Source: NIOZ-UU13 sp032250555
Lineage (GTDB): Bacteria > Planctomycetota > Phycisphaerae > Sedimentisphaerales > Anaerobacaceae
Direction of reading: 5' to 3'
Length of the DNA: 26,227 nt
Assembly: GCA_032250555.1 (NCBI GenBank)
Contig: JAVVFI010000016.1
Span: 1 to 26,227, forward strand
The translations under genes were made by a program, and so were the position numbers. The notes under the pieces are model-generated. The model worked only from the letters and a program-made list of their open reading frames with translations. It did not search any database and was not told the origin of the DNA. This document shows, one piece after another, positions 17,755 through 26,043 of this stretch. How positions within the stretch are numbered: position 1 is the stretch's first letter; every line of letters starts with the position of its first letter.

Positions 17755-17792
17755 ATTATTCTCCTTCTTTAGCAGTCGATGACTGGGCGTTA

Positions 17793-19208
17793 TTATTCCG
17801 GGTGGCCCCAGACCCTGGGTACGGTGAAGTCTTTTGGCATTTTGTTCGGCGGGATATTGGCCGGAACGGCTTCTTTAGCGTAATGCTCAAGTCGTTGTTT
17901 TAGTTCCTGGAATTTCTGCGGATACTTGTCGGCCAGATTATTCTTCTCGTATGGGTCCTCTGCTATGTTGAAAAGCTCAAAGACTTTTTTATCGACGGGG
18001 ACGGTGTTGTTGGCACCGATGCTGCCATTGCAAACAAGCTTCCAGTCACCCCGGCGAATCGCTCCGGCAGCGGCGGTGACGTTATGAAGTATCTCTTCGT
18101 GAGGTGAGGGCTTGCCTTCGGTAATTGTGGGCCATGCGTCTTTGCCGTCAATGGGTAATGGTTGTTCGAGCTTTGCTCCTGCGAGCTTTAGTAATGTGGG
18201 GTACATATCGACGATATGAAGCGGCTCTTTTACGACGGCCCCGGCCTTGATGACACCCGGCCAGTGGGCAAGAGCCGGCACGCGCACTCCTCCTTCGTAC
18301 AACTGTGCCTTATGGCCGCGCAAAGGCCCGTTGTCGGCCACGCCTTGTACGCCGCCGTTATCCGAGCAGAATATAATCAGGGTCTTACGCTTTAAGTCTC
18401 GCTCTTGAAGAGCCCGGACTATTCTGCCAATCGCATCATCCATAGATGTCACCATAGCGGCGTATATGCGGCGTCGTTTATTTGTTATGTGCGTGTACAT
18501 ATCTATATAAGGCTGCGTTGCCTGAAACGGCGAGTGCACGGCGTTAAAAGGTACATAGAGAAACAGCGGCCTGGATAAATCATGCTCTTCGATTATACGA
18601 ACCGACTCATCGGCAATCAGGTCGGTTGTATAGCCTTCTTGTTTCAAAGGCTGGTCGTTTCGATGCCAGTCTAATCCGCCATCCCGAATATGTGTGAAAT
18701 AATCGAGTGCTCCGTTATAGTGGCCGTACTGATGGTCGAAGCCGCGGGAAGTTGGGAGGTACTTCGAGCTTAGATGACCGAGGTGCCACTTCCCGCAAAT
18801 AGCTGTTGTGTAGCCGGCTTCCTTAAGCGCCTCTGCCAAAGTGCGTTCCTGCAAAGGCAGCCCGTGCTTAGCCCACGGCCGAACGACACCAATCTGTAAG
18901 CCGCAGCGAATTGGATATCGGCCTGTCATAAGAGACGAGCGGGTCGGCGAGCATACCGGCTGGACATAGAACTGGTCGAGCCTTGTTCCTTCACGGGCCA
19001 GCTTGTCTATGTTGGGCGTTTTAATATTGCCGCCCTGATAGCCAACGTCTTGAAAGCCCAAATCGTCGGCAAGGATAAAGACAATATTCGGCTTTTTGCC
19101 GACTCGGTTTGCATTTGTAGTATTAAGGCATCCGGGTAATGCCGCCGAAGCTGCGCCCAAGCCTAAGATTTTGAGGAAATCACGTCTTGTCGGATTGACT
19201 TTATACAT
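17793..19208 (-). CDS. Tat-exported sulfatase, arylsulfatase B-like, probable lipoprotein
   Basis: The product has 471 residues. The start was placed at ATG 19208 because AAGGAG lies 6 nt upstream; an in-frame TTG at 19226 overlaps that site. Twin-arginine signal TRRDFLKILGLGAAS (RR at 8-9) ends in LPGC at 24-27, a plausible lipobox that would anchor the enzyme to a membrane. Sulfatase residues are D48-D49, C86-S-P-T-R (formylglycine site), K140-W-H142, H225 (NAVHSP), D283-N284 and K300 (PLRGHKAQLYEGGVRVP). That last strand and the overall length suit the arylsulfatase B/N-acetylgalactosamine-sulfatase-like branch; this is an inference from motif shape. It is first in the two-gene operon, with the next sulfatase 38 bp downstream, and is divergent from a third sulfatase. 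The substrate is unknown. Confidence 0.95.
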   Translation of the reverse strand: MYKVNPTRRDFLKILGLGAASAALPGCLNTTNANRVGKKPNIVFILADDLGFQDVGYQGGNIKTPNIDKLAREGTRLDQFYVQPVCSPTRSSLMTGRYPIRCGLQIGVVRPWAKHGLPLQERTLAEALKEAGYTTAICGKWHLGHLSSKYLPTSRGFDHQYGHYNGALDYFTHIRDGGLDWHRNDQPLKQEGYTTDLIADESVRIIEEHDLSRPLFLYVPFNAVHSPFQATQPYIDMYTHITNKRRRIYAAMVTSMDDAIGRIVRALQERDLKRKTLIIFCSDNGGVQGVADNGPLRGHKAQLYEGGVRVPALAHWPGVIKAGAVVKEPLHIVDMYPTLLKLAGAKLEQPLPIDGKDAWPTITEGKPSPHEEILHNVTAAAGAIRRGDWKLVCNGSIGANNTVPVDKKVFELFNIAEDPYEKNNLADKYPQKFQELKQRLEHYAKEAVPANIPPNKMPKDFTVPRVWGHPE

Positions 19209-19271
19209 TCCTTTCTCCTTGTGCAAAAAAATTGATGCGACTGCCCAATCAGCTATCGTTCATAAAGATAT

Positions 19272-19300
19272 ATTCTAAACGGTTCGCCAAATTTTTTCAA
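19272..19300 (-). promoter_or_regulatory. Promoter of the minus-strand sulfatase operon
   Basis: On the minus strand TTGAAA (19300-19295), a 17-nt spacer, then TAGAAT (19277-19272); each box matches five of six sigma-70 consensus bases. About 64 nt separate it from the ATG at 19208. It sits in the 160-bp divergent gap and interlocks with the plus-strand promoter candidate. Confidence 0.5.
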
Positions 19301-19312
19301 ATGCTGTATAAT
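19284..19312 (+). promoter_or_regulatory. Candidate promoter of the plus-strand sulfatase
   Basis: A perfect -10 TATAAT lies at 19307-19312, with a weak -35 TCGCCA (19284-19289) 17 nt upstream. Another TATAAT at 19345-19350 is too near the ATG at 19369 to leave room for a normal leader but cannot be excluded. Confidence 0.35.
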
Positions 19313-19368
19313 CTCCTCGGTGTTTGCTGCTGGATTAAAGAGATTATAATTAATTCAGGATAGATGAA

Positions 19369-21030
19369 ATGAAAATAACACGAAGACAATTCCTTAGAAA
19401 CACTTTGCTCGGCTCAGTGCCCGGTGCTTATGCACTATCACTTGGCTGCCGTCCTGCACTGTCGTCCCGAACCAATCGACAATTAAGACCGAATATAATA
19501 ATTATTTTGGCTGACGATATGGGTTTTTCGGATGTAGGCTGTTTCGGAGGGGAGATTCGTACGCCGAACCTGGACAGTCTTGCTACAAATGGTTTGCGCT
19601 TTACGCAATTCTATAATTGTGCCCGCTGCTGCCCGACGCGGGCGTCTCTTATGACGGGTCAGTATCCGCATAAGGTAGGTTTGGTAGAGAACGGCCGGGA
19701 CCTTACGAGAAATGGAATTACCATCGCCGAAGCCCTCGGACAGGCGGGATACCAAACCGCAATGGCGGGCAAGTGGCATCTGTCCAGAACAGTTCCGCTG
19801 GCAGACAGGAAGCTTCATCAAAAATGGCTGGACCATCAGTATGACCCGGATAAACCTTTTGCTCCGCTTGAAACCTATCCGGCCAATCGCGGATTCGACA
19901 AACACTATGGTGTGGTTTGGGGAGTAATCGATCACTTCGATCCGTTTTCGCTCGTCGATGGTACAGGAGCTGTGAAGACCGTTCCTGATGATTATTATTT
20001 TACTGATGCGATTACGAAAAAGTCGGTGGAATATATCAAACAGTTCAGCCGGACAGATAAGCCATTCTTTTTATATGTCGCGCACTGTGCGCCGCACTGG
20101 CCTTTGCATGCACGAGCGGCCGATATCGCTAAGTATAAAGATACTTATAAAGGTGGCTGGGAGAAACTGCGCCGTGACCGGTATCAGCGGATATTGAAGT
20201 CGGGATTGTTTGAAAAAGAAAATACACCTTTGCCGCCGATACAGGAAGGCCGAAGAAAATGGCAGCAGCTTTCTGAAGAGGAGAAAGAGTTCCAGGCGGC
20301 GAAGATGGCAGTACATGCGGCGATGATAGACCGCATCGATCATGGTATCGGAGATATCATCAGCACTCTGAAAGCAACCGGGCAGATGGATAATACGGTT
20401 ATCTTTTTTCTCTCAGACAACGGCGCCTCGCCGGAAGTGATGTATCAGCCGGGATACGACCGCACCTCGCAGACACGGGATGGCCGAAAAATCCGATACC
20501 AGGGTATTTTCGAGCCCGGTTCGGAAACGACCTATGCCTGTATCGGTCAGGCCTGGGCGAGTGCTTCTAATACGCCGTTTCGCTACTGGAAAAAGGAATC
20601 TTACGAAGGCGGCTGCCATACTCCTTTGATAATCCACTGGCCTAAAGGACTTAAAACCAGGCCCGGCTCAATCACAGAGCAGCCGGGCCACGTTATGGAT
20701 ATTATGCCGACATGTCTGGAACTGGCCGATGCGAGCTATCCGGCGCAATACAAGGGTCACAAATTGACGGCTCTGGATGGAAAAAGTTTAGCGCCAATTT
20801 TAGCCGGTGGTAAACGAAAAGAACATAAGAAGATTTTCTTTGAACATATGGGTGGTCGAGCTGTTCGTATGGACAACTGGAAACTGGTCGCTTTGAAGAA
20901 AGAGTCATGGAGGCTTTACAATCTGGCCCAGGACCGGACCGAAACGAACGACCTTGCAGCAGAGCATCCCGACATTGTACAGGCGATGAGTGCTGAATGG
21001 GAAAAATGGGCCGGGCGAGTAGGTTTATAA
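19369..21030 (+). CDS. Tat-exported sulfatase (family S1, FGly type), possible lipoprotein
   Basis: The product has 553 residues. It starts at ATG 19369 with a modest AGGA upstream. A twin-arginine signal (TRRQFLRNTLLG, RR at 5-6) is followed by SLGC at 24-27, which could act as a lipobox. Active-site positions are D49-D50, C87-C-P-T-R91 (formylglycine at C87; the next residue is also Cys), K135-W-H137, the HCAPHWPLHA histidine, SDNG, and the YWKKESYEGG strand. Relative to compact sulfatases it has an added segment of about 25 residues rich in charged and aromatic residues after SDNGASPE, and a long loop before the HCAPH motif. It shares the PLHA-ADIAKY and GGW-LRRDRYQ region with the 16180-17754 sulfatase, suggesting a common subfamily. 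It is transcribed divergently from the sulfatase operon. The substrate is probably a sulfated glycan; specificity is unknown. Confidence 0.95.
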   Translation: MKITRRQFLRNTLLGSVPGAYALSLGCRPALSSRTNRQLRPNIIIILADDMGFSDVGCFGGEIRTPNLDSLATNGLRFTQFYNCARCCPTRASLMTGQYPHKVGLVENGRDLTRNGITIAEALGQAGYQTAMAGKWHLSRTVPLADRKLHQKWLDHQYDPDKPFAPLETYPANRGFDKHYGVVWGVIDHFDPFSLVDGTGAVKTVPDDYYFTDAITKKSVEYIKQFSRTDKPFFLYVAHCAPHWPLHARAADIAKYKDTYKGGWEKLRRDRYQRILKSGLFEKENTPLPPIQEGRRKWQQLSEEEKEFQAAKMAVHAAMIDRIDHGIGDIISTLKATGQMDNTVIFFLSDNGASPEVMYQPGYDRTSQTRDGRKIRYQGIFEPGSETTYACIGQAWASASNTPFRYWKKESYEGGCHTPLIIHWPKGLKTRPGSITEQPGHVMDIMPTCLELADASYPAQYKGHKLTALDGKSLAPILAGGKRKEHKKIFFEHMGGRAVRMDNWKLVALKKESWRLYNLAQDRTETNDLAAEHPDIVQAMSAEWEKWAGRVGL

Positions 21031-21126
21031 ATTCCTTTGGATAATGCACATAGGGTTTAGTGAGATATATGGATAGATAGAATTAATATAGAGGGTGTTG
21101 GGTGGGCGTTGGTCTGATAAAAATAT

Positions 21127-21165
21127 ATAGATAACAGCCGCCGATTAATGGCGGCTGTTATCTAT
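21127..21165. terminator. Bidirectional terminator-like hairpin
   Basis: A perfect 16-bp stem, ATAGATAACAGCCGCC / GGCGGCTGTTATCTAT, with loop GATTAAT. It lies between the plus-strand sulfatase (stop 21030) and the minus-strand lipoprotein gene (stop 21222). On the minus strand the stem is followed by TATATTTTTATC, a fair U-tract; on the plus strand the tail is not U-rich. A second hairpin ACGGCCC / GGGGCGT with a T-rich tail (21181-21198) may serve the plus strand. Confidence 0.7.
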
Positions 21166-21221
21166 GAATCGTAACTAATGACGGCCCTTTTGGGGCGTTT
21201 CTTATTGTCGTTCAAATACTT

Positions 21222-21440
21222 CTATGGTGTCGGATAGTACATTTGTCCCTGTTGTGGAGTCAGTTTATAAGAAGACGGACCATACTGAAGCTGCTGCTTG
21301 GCTATTTCTCCGAGCCTAAAGTGTTCTTGTTGACAATCGGAGGCCACCGGATCAATGCACCCTGTAATTGTGACGGCTAACAAAAGCCCAATTATCAGGA
21401 TTAATACTTTCAGTATAGTTGGATTCTTATGTCTTTTCAT
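21222..21440 (-). CDS. Small putative lipoprotein of unknown function
   Basis: The product has 72 residues, starting at ATG 21440, which lies 6 nt after AAGGGG; the adjacent ATG at 21443 would be too close. Basic start (MKRHKNP), a hydrophobic stretch (LKVLILIIGLLLAVTI) and a lipobox ITGC at about 25-28, after which the mature part is a short polar, Q- and Y-rich peptide ending in a proline-rich tail (QQGQMYYPTP). This is a classical type II signal peptide. A strong promoter faces it, and a hairpin terminator lies beyond the stop. I do not recognise a family. It is divergent from the CotH-like gene and convergent with a sulfatase. It is probably real given the promoter, ribosome site and lipobox together, but the function is unknown. 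Confidence 0.7.
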   Translation of the reverse strand: MKRHKNPTILKVLILIIGLLLAVTITGCIDPVASDCQQEHFRLGEIAKQQLQYGPSSYKLTPQQGQMYYPTP

Positions 21441-21506
21441 CATTCACCCCTTATATATAAACTCCGTTAGTTTTCGATTAAACTGGTCAAGTTCCGCAGG
21501 CAGGAG

Positions 21507-21526
21507 AGCTTTGAACATACAAAGCT
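21507..21526 (-). repeat. Short stem in the lipoprotein mRNA leader
   Basis: AGCTTTG / CAAAGCT, a 7-bp perfect stem with a 6-nt loop, inside the roughly 100-nt leader of the lipoprotein gene. It has no U-tract. Its role is unknown and it may be fortuitous. Confidence 0.3.
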
Positions 21527-21550
21527 GTACTGACCACCCCAGTAATTATA

Positions 21551-21578
21551 ATTATACACTATTGTATAAAAAAGTCAA
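21551..21578 (-). promoter_or_regulatory. Promoter of the small lipoprotein gene
   Basis: On the minus strand the -35 is TTGACT (21578-21573, five of six), the spacer is 16 nt, and the -10 is TATAAT (21556-21551, six of six). The leader is about 100 nt. It is divergent from the promoter at 21630-21657. Confidence 0.6.
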
Positions 21579-21629
21579 GAAAAAAGCAGCTCATTCAACA
21601 TAAATCCCCGTGTTTGAGGTAAATTACGC

Positions 21630-21657
21630 TTGAGATAATAAGAATTATTGCTATAAT
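21630..21657 (+). promoter_or_regulatory. Promoter of the CotH-like gene
   Basis: The -35 is TTGAGA (21630-21635, five of six), the spacer is 16 nt, and the -10 is TATAAT (21652-21657, six of six). About 80 nt precede the ATG at 21743. The rest of the 302-bp gap 21441-21742 holds the divergent lipoprotein promoter and leader. Confidence 0.6.
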
Positions 21658-21742
21658 TAGGGTATTATCAGCAGTATCGTAAGATTATTACCGATGGGAT
21701 GGGAGCACAGCCACGATTTTGGGAGAAAGGGTCGTAAAATAC

Positions 21743-24700
21743 ATGAGGAGCCACCGGGGGTATCAGTGGAATTTGTTGACGATGATTTGTGTGGTTATCT
21801 TGTGCGCCGCCCGGCCCGGTATGGGGCTTGTGGTGAGCGAAGTTATGTACAACCCGGCCGCCGATGGAGGGGATCTCGAGTTCATTGAGCTGTATAATAA
21901 TAGAGCTGTTTTTGAGGACATCACGGGCTATGCGTTCACCAACGGCATTAATTACGTATTCGAAAGCGAAACTATTATAGGGCCTAAGGGATTTCTGGTA
22001 GTGGCACAAAATCCTGCGGCTCTGGAAGCGGCTTACGGCATCAGCGGCGTTCGCGGCCCTTTTACCGGGCAGCTCAGCAATGATGGCGAAAGGGTCGAAC
22101 TGTCCGGCGCCAATGGAGAGATTGTCATTTCATTACGATACGATGATGGAAGACTCTGGCCGGCCTCTGCCGACGGAACAGGGCACTCGCTGATTCTTGC
22201 TAAACAGAGAGGGGATCCTGACGAGGCTTCTACCTGGTCTGCCAGCACATATATCGGCGGTACACCAGGTGGCCCGGATACTTTACAGGTTGGCTCAGAA
22301 GATCCTGCATTGATAACTCTCGTGGATGTAGGCCATCCCGGGCGGTATTTCAAGGGGACCGAGGAACCATCGACGGAGCGGGGCGGATCAATTACTACGG
22401 CCTGGACTGGCCTTCAGTTCGACGACGACCCGCAAACAACCGCGTGGCTCGATGGACCTAACGGGTACGGTTACAGTAATAATTCCAATGAGCTGCAGTT
22501 CATCAGAACTGAGCTGAACGATATGAGCGGAAACTATATATCCGTATATGCGCGCCTGCGGTTCACACTGACTGCACAGCAAATCAATTCCTTCTCACAA
22601 TTATGGGCTGAAGTCCACTATGATGACGGTTTTGTGCTGTATCTTAATGGTACGCGGGTAGCGGACTCCGGGCAAATCTCCGGAAATCCTCCGCCTTTCG
22701 ACCAGAGCGGCGGACCTGCTACGGAACCGCCTATTGCCAACGTGAATCTGAACGACAGGATTAGCCTGCTTGTTCCAGGTGTAAATGTCCTTGCAATCCA
22801 GGCCCACAATGCGACTATTTCAGGCAGTTCGGACTGTCTTGGGTGTCCGGTGCTCCAGGGGATTGTGGATGAGTCTGCCGGCGGCGGCGATCCCGGCGTA
22901 CGTATTGTGATAAATGAGCTGCTGGCCAACAGCGATTTGCCCCCGGGTACGGACTGGATAGAACTGTACAATCCGGGTCATGTTGCGGTAGATCTCAGCA
23001 ATGTCTATCTCAGCGACAACCGTGACAACCTGCTCAAATATAAAATACCGGACGGAGTCGTGCTGCAGCCGGGCCAGTTTTGGACTGTCACCGAAGGTAT
23101 GGGGGTTGACGGATTTGCTTTTGGGCTGGACTTTGCCGGTGAGACGATTTATGCCACAGCGGCTACGAATAGTCAGGCGCCGGAACCGTTCCGCGTTTTG
23201 GACGCAGTACGCTACGACCTCTTAGAGCCGGAGGTAACTTTCGGGCGGTTCCCTGATGGCTCCGATTACTTCGAATATCTGAGTTCAGATACTTTTCAGG
23301 GGCCGAATGCCAAACCGTTAATTAATGACATCGTTATTAACGAGATAATGTACCACCACGCAACGCGCGATGAACGCTATGAGTATATCGAGCTTTATAA
23401 TAAAGGCCTGAGTGCTGTCACCCTGGACGGCTGGGCATTCACCGACGGCATTAACTACGACTTCGCCAATGGCATCGAGATACAGCCGGGCTCGTATCTG
23501 GTCGTGGCCAGGGATCCAAACCTCCTCGAAAGCGTATATGATAATCTGGTTGTCGGAGTAAATCTTCTCGGGCCGTACTCAGGGAATCTGAATGATCACA
23601 GTGATACTGTCCGATTATCATATCCGCTCGAAGAATTGAATTCGGATACCGGAGAAAAATATATGGTCACGGCGGACGAGGTGACCTATTTCGACGGCGG
23701 CCGATGGCCTAAGTGGGCTGACGGCCAGGGGGCCAGCCTCGAGCTGCGCGATCCGTACAGCAATAACAATACGCCGGATGCCTGGGCGGACAGCGATGAG
23801 AGCGGCAAGACAGAGTGGGAGCAATTTTCTTTCACTGTCGATGGCAGTGATTCCAGATACACTCACGATCAGGTCAACGTTTTCGGGCTCATGCTTCTCA
23901 ACCGGGGTGAGGTCCTCATTGATGACCTTGAACTGAGTATTGACTTCAGCAGAGGTAGCGTCCTTAAAAACAATGGTTTCGAGAGTAACACATCTCAGTG
24001 GCGAATGCTCGGTAATCACGTTCAGTCATATATAACTATGGATGACAGCTATTCCGGATCCCGCTCGTTACATTTGATTGCATCAGGTCATGGCGACCCC
24101 GGGGCTAACCGAATTAACCAGTCAATTTCCAGTACCAAAGCGGGCACTGTCACATTCGGTGGCTGGGCCCGTTGGCTGCGGGGCAGCCGGTTTCTGCTCC
24201 TGCGTACGAGCCGGGAGCAAGCCCCAGTCCAGCCGCCGCGACCGGCACATGTGGTTGAATTGAACATGCCTATGAACCTTGGCACTCCCGGCCAGCAAAA
24301 TACGGCGTTTATTCAAAACCGAGGGCCTGATATTATAGAGGTAAAACATGCGCCGGTCTTGCCCAAGGCTGGTGAGCCTATTATTGTAACAGCTCGCGTA
24401 ACCGACAACGACGGTGTAGATTCGGTCGTACTCTACTATGGTTCCGGAGGATTGGAAAGAAGCACCAGCAGGGCCATGGTTGACGATGCCACGGGTGACG
24501 ACCTTGTTGAAGGGGATGGTATCTTTACAGCTACAATCCCGGGTGCGTCAAGCGGAACTATGCAGGCATTCTACATTGAAGCCTCGGACGGTTCTGCATT
24601 GACACGGTTCCCCACCAAGCTGGGACCTTCGGCGGATGTGCCTGATAGGACCTGTCTGGTTCGTGTCGGCGATACGCTTGTGAACACCCAGTTTGCCACC

Positions 24701-25843
24701 TACCGTATCTGGCTGACTGATGACGTTATCAGTACATTCAGGTCTCGTCCCAATCTCTCGAACGAACTGATGGATTGCACTTTAGTTTACAATGACTCAG
24801 AGGTATTTTACAATGTCGGAATACGTTTTCGCGGCAGTCCGTTTCTCAGAAGCGGCTCAGGCCGCGATCCCCGTGATCGTTATGCCTATCGAATCGACTT
24901 CAATCCGGATCAGAGATTCGGAGAGCGTCAGGAAATTAATCTCGACAACACCGAAGGAAGCAGCCGCGGCCCGCTGCAGGAACGCGCATCATACTGGTTC
25001 TATTCGCAAATGGGCCTGCAGTACTCGACGCAGGAGTACGTGCGCGTTATCATCAACGGCAGAAGTCACGCCAACTATGAGGACGTCCGGAAAATCGATG
25101 GTGACTATATTCGCAGATGGTTTCCGAACGATACCGACGGCTACATTCATAAGATCGATGACTATTTCGAGTATTCGGCCAACGGCACTGCCCATTCCAA
25201 TCTTGACGAAGGATTAAAATATGACAACAGGCACCCGCTGCTCAATGAGACCTATCGCTGGGGATTTGAAAAACGCTCACATCGAGAACACGATAACTGG
25301 GGGCATCTTTTCGATTTTGCAGTCGCGATGAACACGCCTTCGAACAATGTGAGATACGAGCAGGCAATTGAATCGGTTATCCATCCCGAACATTTTGCTA
25401 AGGTGCTGGCAATTCGTCATGCCGTAGGCGATTGGGATTCTTACGGGTATACCCGTGGTAAGAATAATTACTTCTACTATGCCCTTCCGGAGGGTAAGTG
25501 GTATCTCCTTCCCTGGGACATTGATTTTACCCTTGGATCGGGCAATGGGCCCAATACGAACCTGTTCTCTGTGAATTCCGGGCAGTTTCCGGAAGTCAAT
25601 CAGTTTCTAAGATACCCCAAATACCGGCAGATGTATGAGCGGGCGTTTGCAGAGCTTGTTAACGGCCCGTGGCAGACATCATATGGAACGAATAATTCTC
25701 CTACCGCCTTTGATAAGTTTCTGGATGATGCAGCTGATGCCCTTATCGCCGAGGGTTTCGACGCCGGCCGGCGCAATGCAATCAAACAGTTTGTTCGCGA
25801 CCGCCGCGCCTATATACTTACGCAGGTTTCGGGCGTTAGATAG
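21743..25843 (+). CDS. Secreted CotH-kinase-like protein with lamin-tail and Ig-like domains
   Basis: The product has 1366 residues. ATG 21743 is preferred over the in-frame TTG at 21719; neither has a good ribosome site (GAGAAAGG is 12 nt away), so the start is uncertain by 8 residues. MRSHRGYQWNLLTMICVVIL suggests a Sec signal peptide. Residues about 28-165 are a lamin-tail domain (VVSEVMYNP, EFIELYNN), 187-380 a sheet domain (YDDGFVLYLNGTRVA), 386-525 lamin-tail 2 (IVINELLANSD, DWIELYNPG), 527-690 lamin-tail 3 (VINEIMYHH, EYIELYN), 690-805 a CBM-like sandwich, and 860-960 an Ig-like domain. The C-terminus, about 975-1366, is CotH-like: GIRFRGSP, DFNPD, NLDNTEG, NYFYY, then W1253-YLLPWDIDF with D1259 and D1261. 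CotH family members are atypical protein kinases in spore coats; here the target is unknown. A surface or matrix role is inferred. Confidence 0.9.
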   Translation: MRSHRGYQWNLLTMICVVILCAARPGMGLVVSEVMYNPAADGGDLEFIELYNNRAVFEDITGYAFTNGINYVFESETIIGPKGFLVVAQNPAALEAAYGISGVRGPFTGQLSNDGERVELSGANGEIVISLRYDDGRLWPASADGTGHSLILAKQRGDPDEASTWSASTYIGGTPGGPDTLQVGSEDPALITLVDVGHPGRYFKGTEEPSTERGGSITTAWTGLQFDDDPQTTAWLDGPNGYGYSNNSNELQFIRTELNDMSGNYISVYARLRFTLTAQQINSFSQLWAEVHYDDGFVLYLNGTRVADSGQISGNPPPFDQSGGPATEPPIANVNLNDRISLLVPGVNVLAIQAHNATISGSSDCLGCPVLQGIVDESAGGGDPGVRIVINELLANSDLPPGTDWIELYNPGHVAVDLSNVYLSDNRDNLLKYKIPDGVVLQPGQFWTVTEGMGVDGFAFGLDFAGETIYATAATNSQAPEPFRVLDAVRYDLLEPEVTFGRFPDGSDYFEYLSSDTFQGPNAKPLINDIVINEIMYHHATRDERYEYIELYNKGLSAVTLDGWAFTDGINYDFANGIEIQPGSYLVVARDPNLLESVYDNLVVGVNLLGPYSGNLNDHSDTVRLSYPLEELNSDTGEKYMVTADEVTYFDGGRWPKWADGQGASLELRDPYSNNNTPDAWADSDESGKTEWEQFSFTVDGSDSRYTHDQVNVFGLMLLNRGEVLIDDLELSIDFSRGSVLKNNGFESNTSQWRMLGNHVQSYITMDDSYSGSRSLHLIASGHGDPGANRINQSISSTKAGTVTFGGWARWLRGSRFLLLRTSREQAPVQPPRPAHVVELNMPMNLGTPGQQNTAFIQNRGPDIIEVKHAPVLPKAGEPIIVTARVTDNDGVDSVVLYYGSGGLERSTSRAMVDDATGDDLVEGDGIFTATIPGASSGTMQAFYIEASDGSALTRFPTKLGPSADVPDRTCLVRVGDTLVNTQFATYRIWLTDDVISTFRSRPNLSNELMDCTLVYNDSEVFYNVGIRFRGSPFLRSGSGRDPRDRYAYRIDFNPDQRFGERQEINLDNTEGSSRGPLQERASYWFYSQMGLQYSTQEYVRVIINGRSHANYEDVRKIDGDYIRRWFPNDTDGYIHKIDDYFEYSANGTAHSNLDEGLKYDNRHPLLNETYRWGFEKRSHREHDNWGHLFDFAVAMNTPSNNVRYEQAIESVIHPEHFAKVLAIRHAVGDWDSYGYTRGKNNYFYYALPEGKWYLLPWDIDFTLGSGNGPNTNLFSVNSGQFPEVNQFLRYPKYRQMYERAFAELVNGPWQTSYGTNNSPTAFDKFLDDAADALIAEGFDAGRRNAIKQFVRDRRAYILTQVSGVR

Positions 25844-25927
25844 ACCTGAAAAGTAATAATCAAGACCGTCTTGCTTGTCGAAATACTTCCTCCGCTTTTC
25901 CTGAATGTATTTATAAGCCCGACTATG

Positions 25928-25956
25928 TTGTCGATTACCGACAGATGGTTTATAAT
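25928..25956 (+). promoter_or_regulatory. Promoter candidate for the gene at 26044
   Basis: TTGTCG (25928-25933, four of six), a 17-nt spacer, then TATAAT (25951-25956, six of six), about 80 nt before the ATG. The 200-bp gap 25844-26043 shows no convincing terminator for the CotH-like gene. Confidence 0.45.
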
Positions 25957-26043
25957 TATTGCCGACCTTAAAAACAATCTTGGTTATATTGCACAAGAAG
26001 GAACCTCCTGATAAAGAAAGATTTATATAAAAAGGATACATTT

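Noticed and set aside
25861..25873. CAAGACCGTCTTG dyad as terminator of the CotH-like gene
   Set aside because: The stem is too short, the centre is one base and no U-tract follows.
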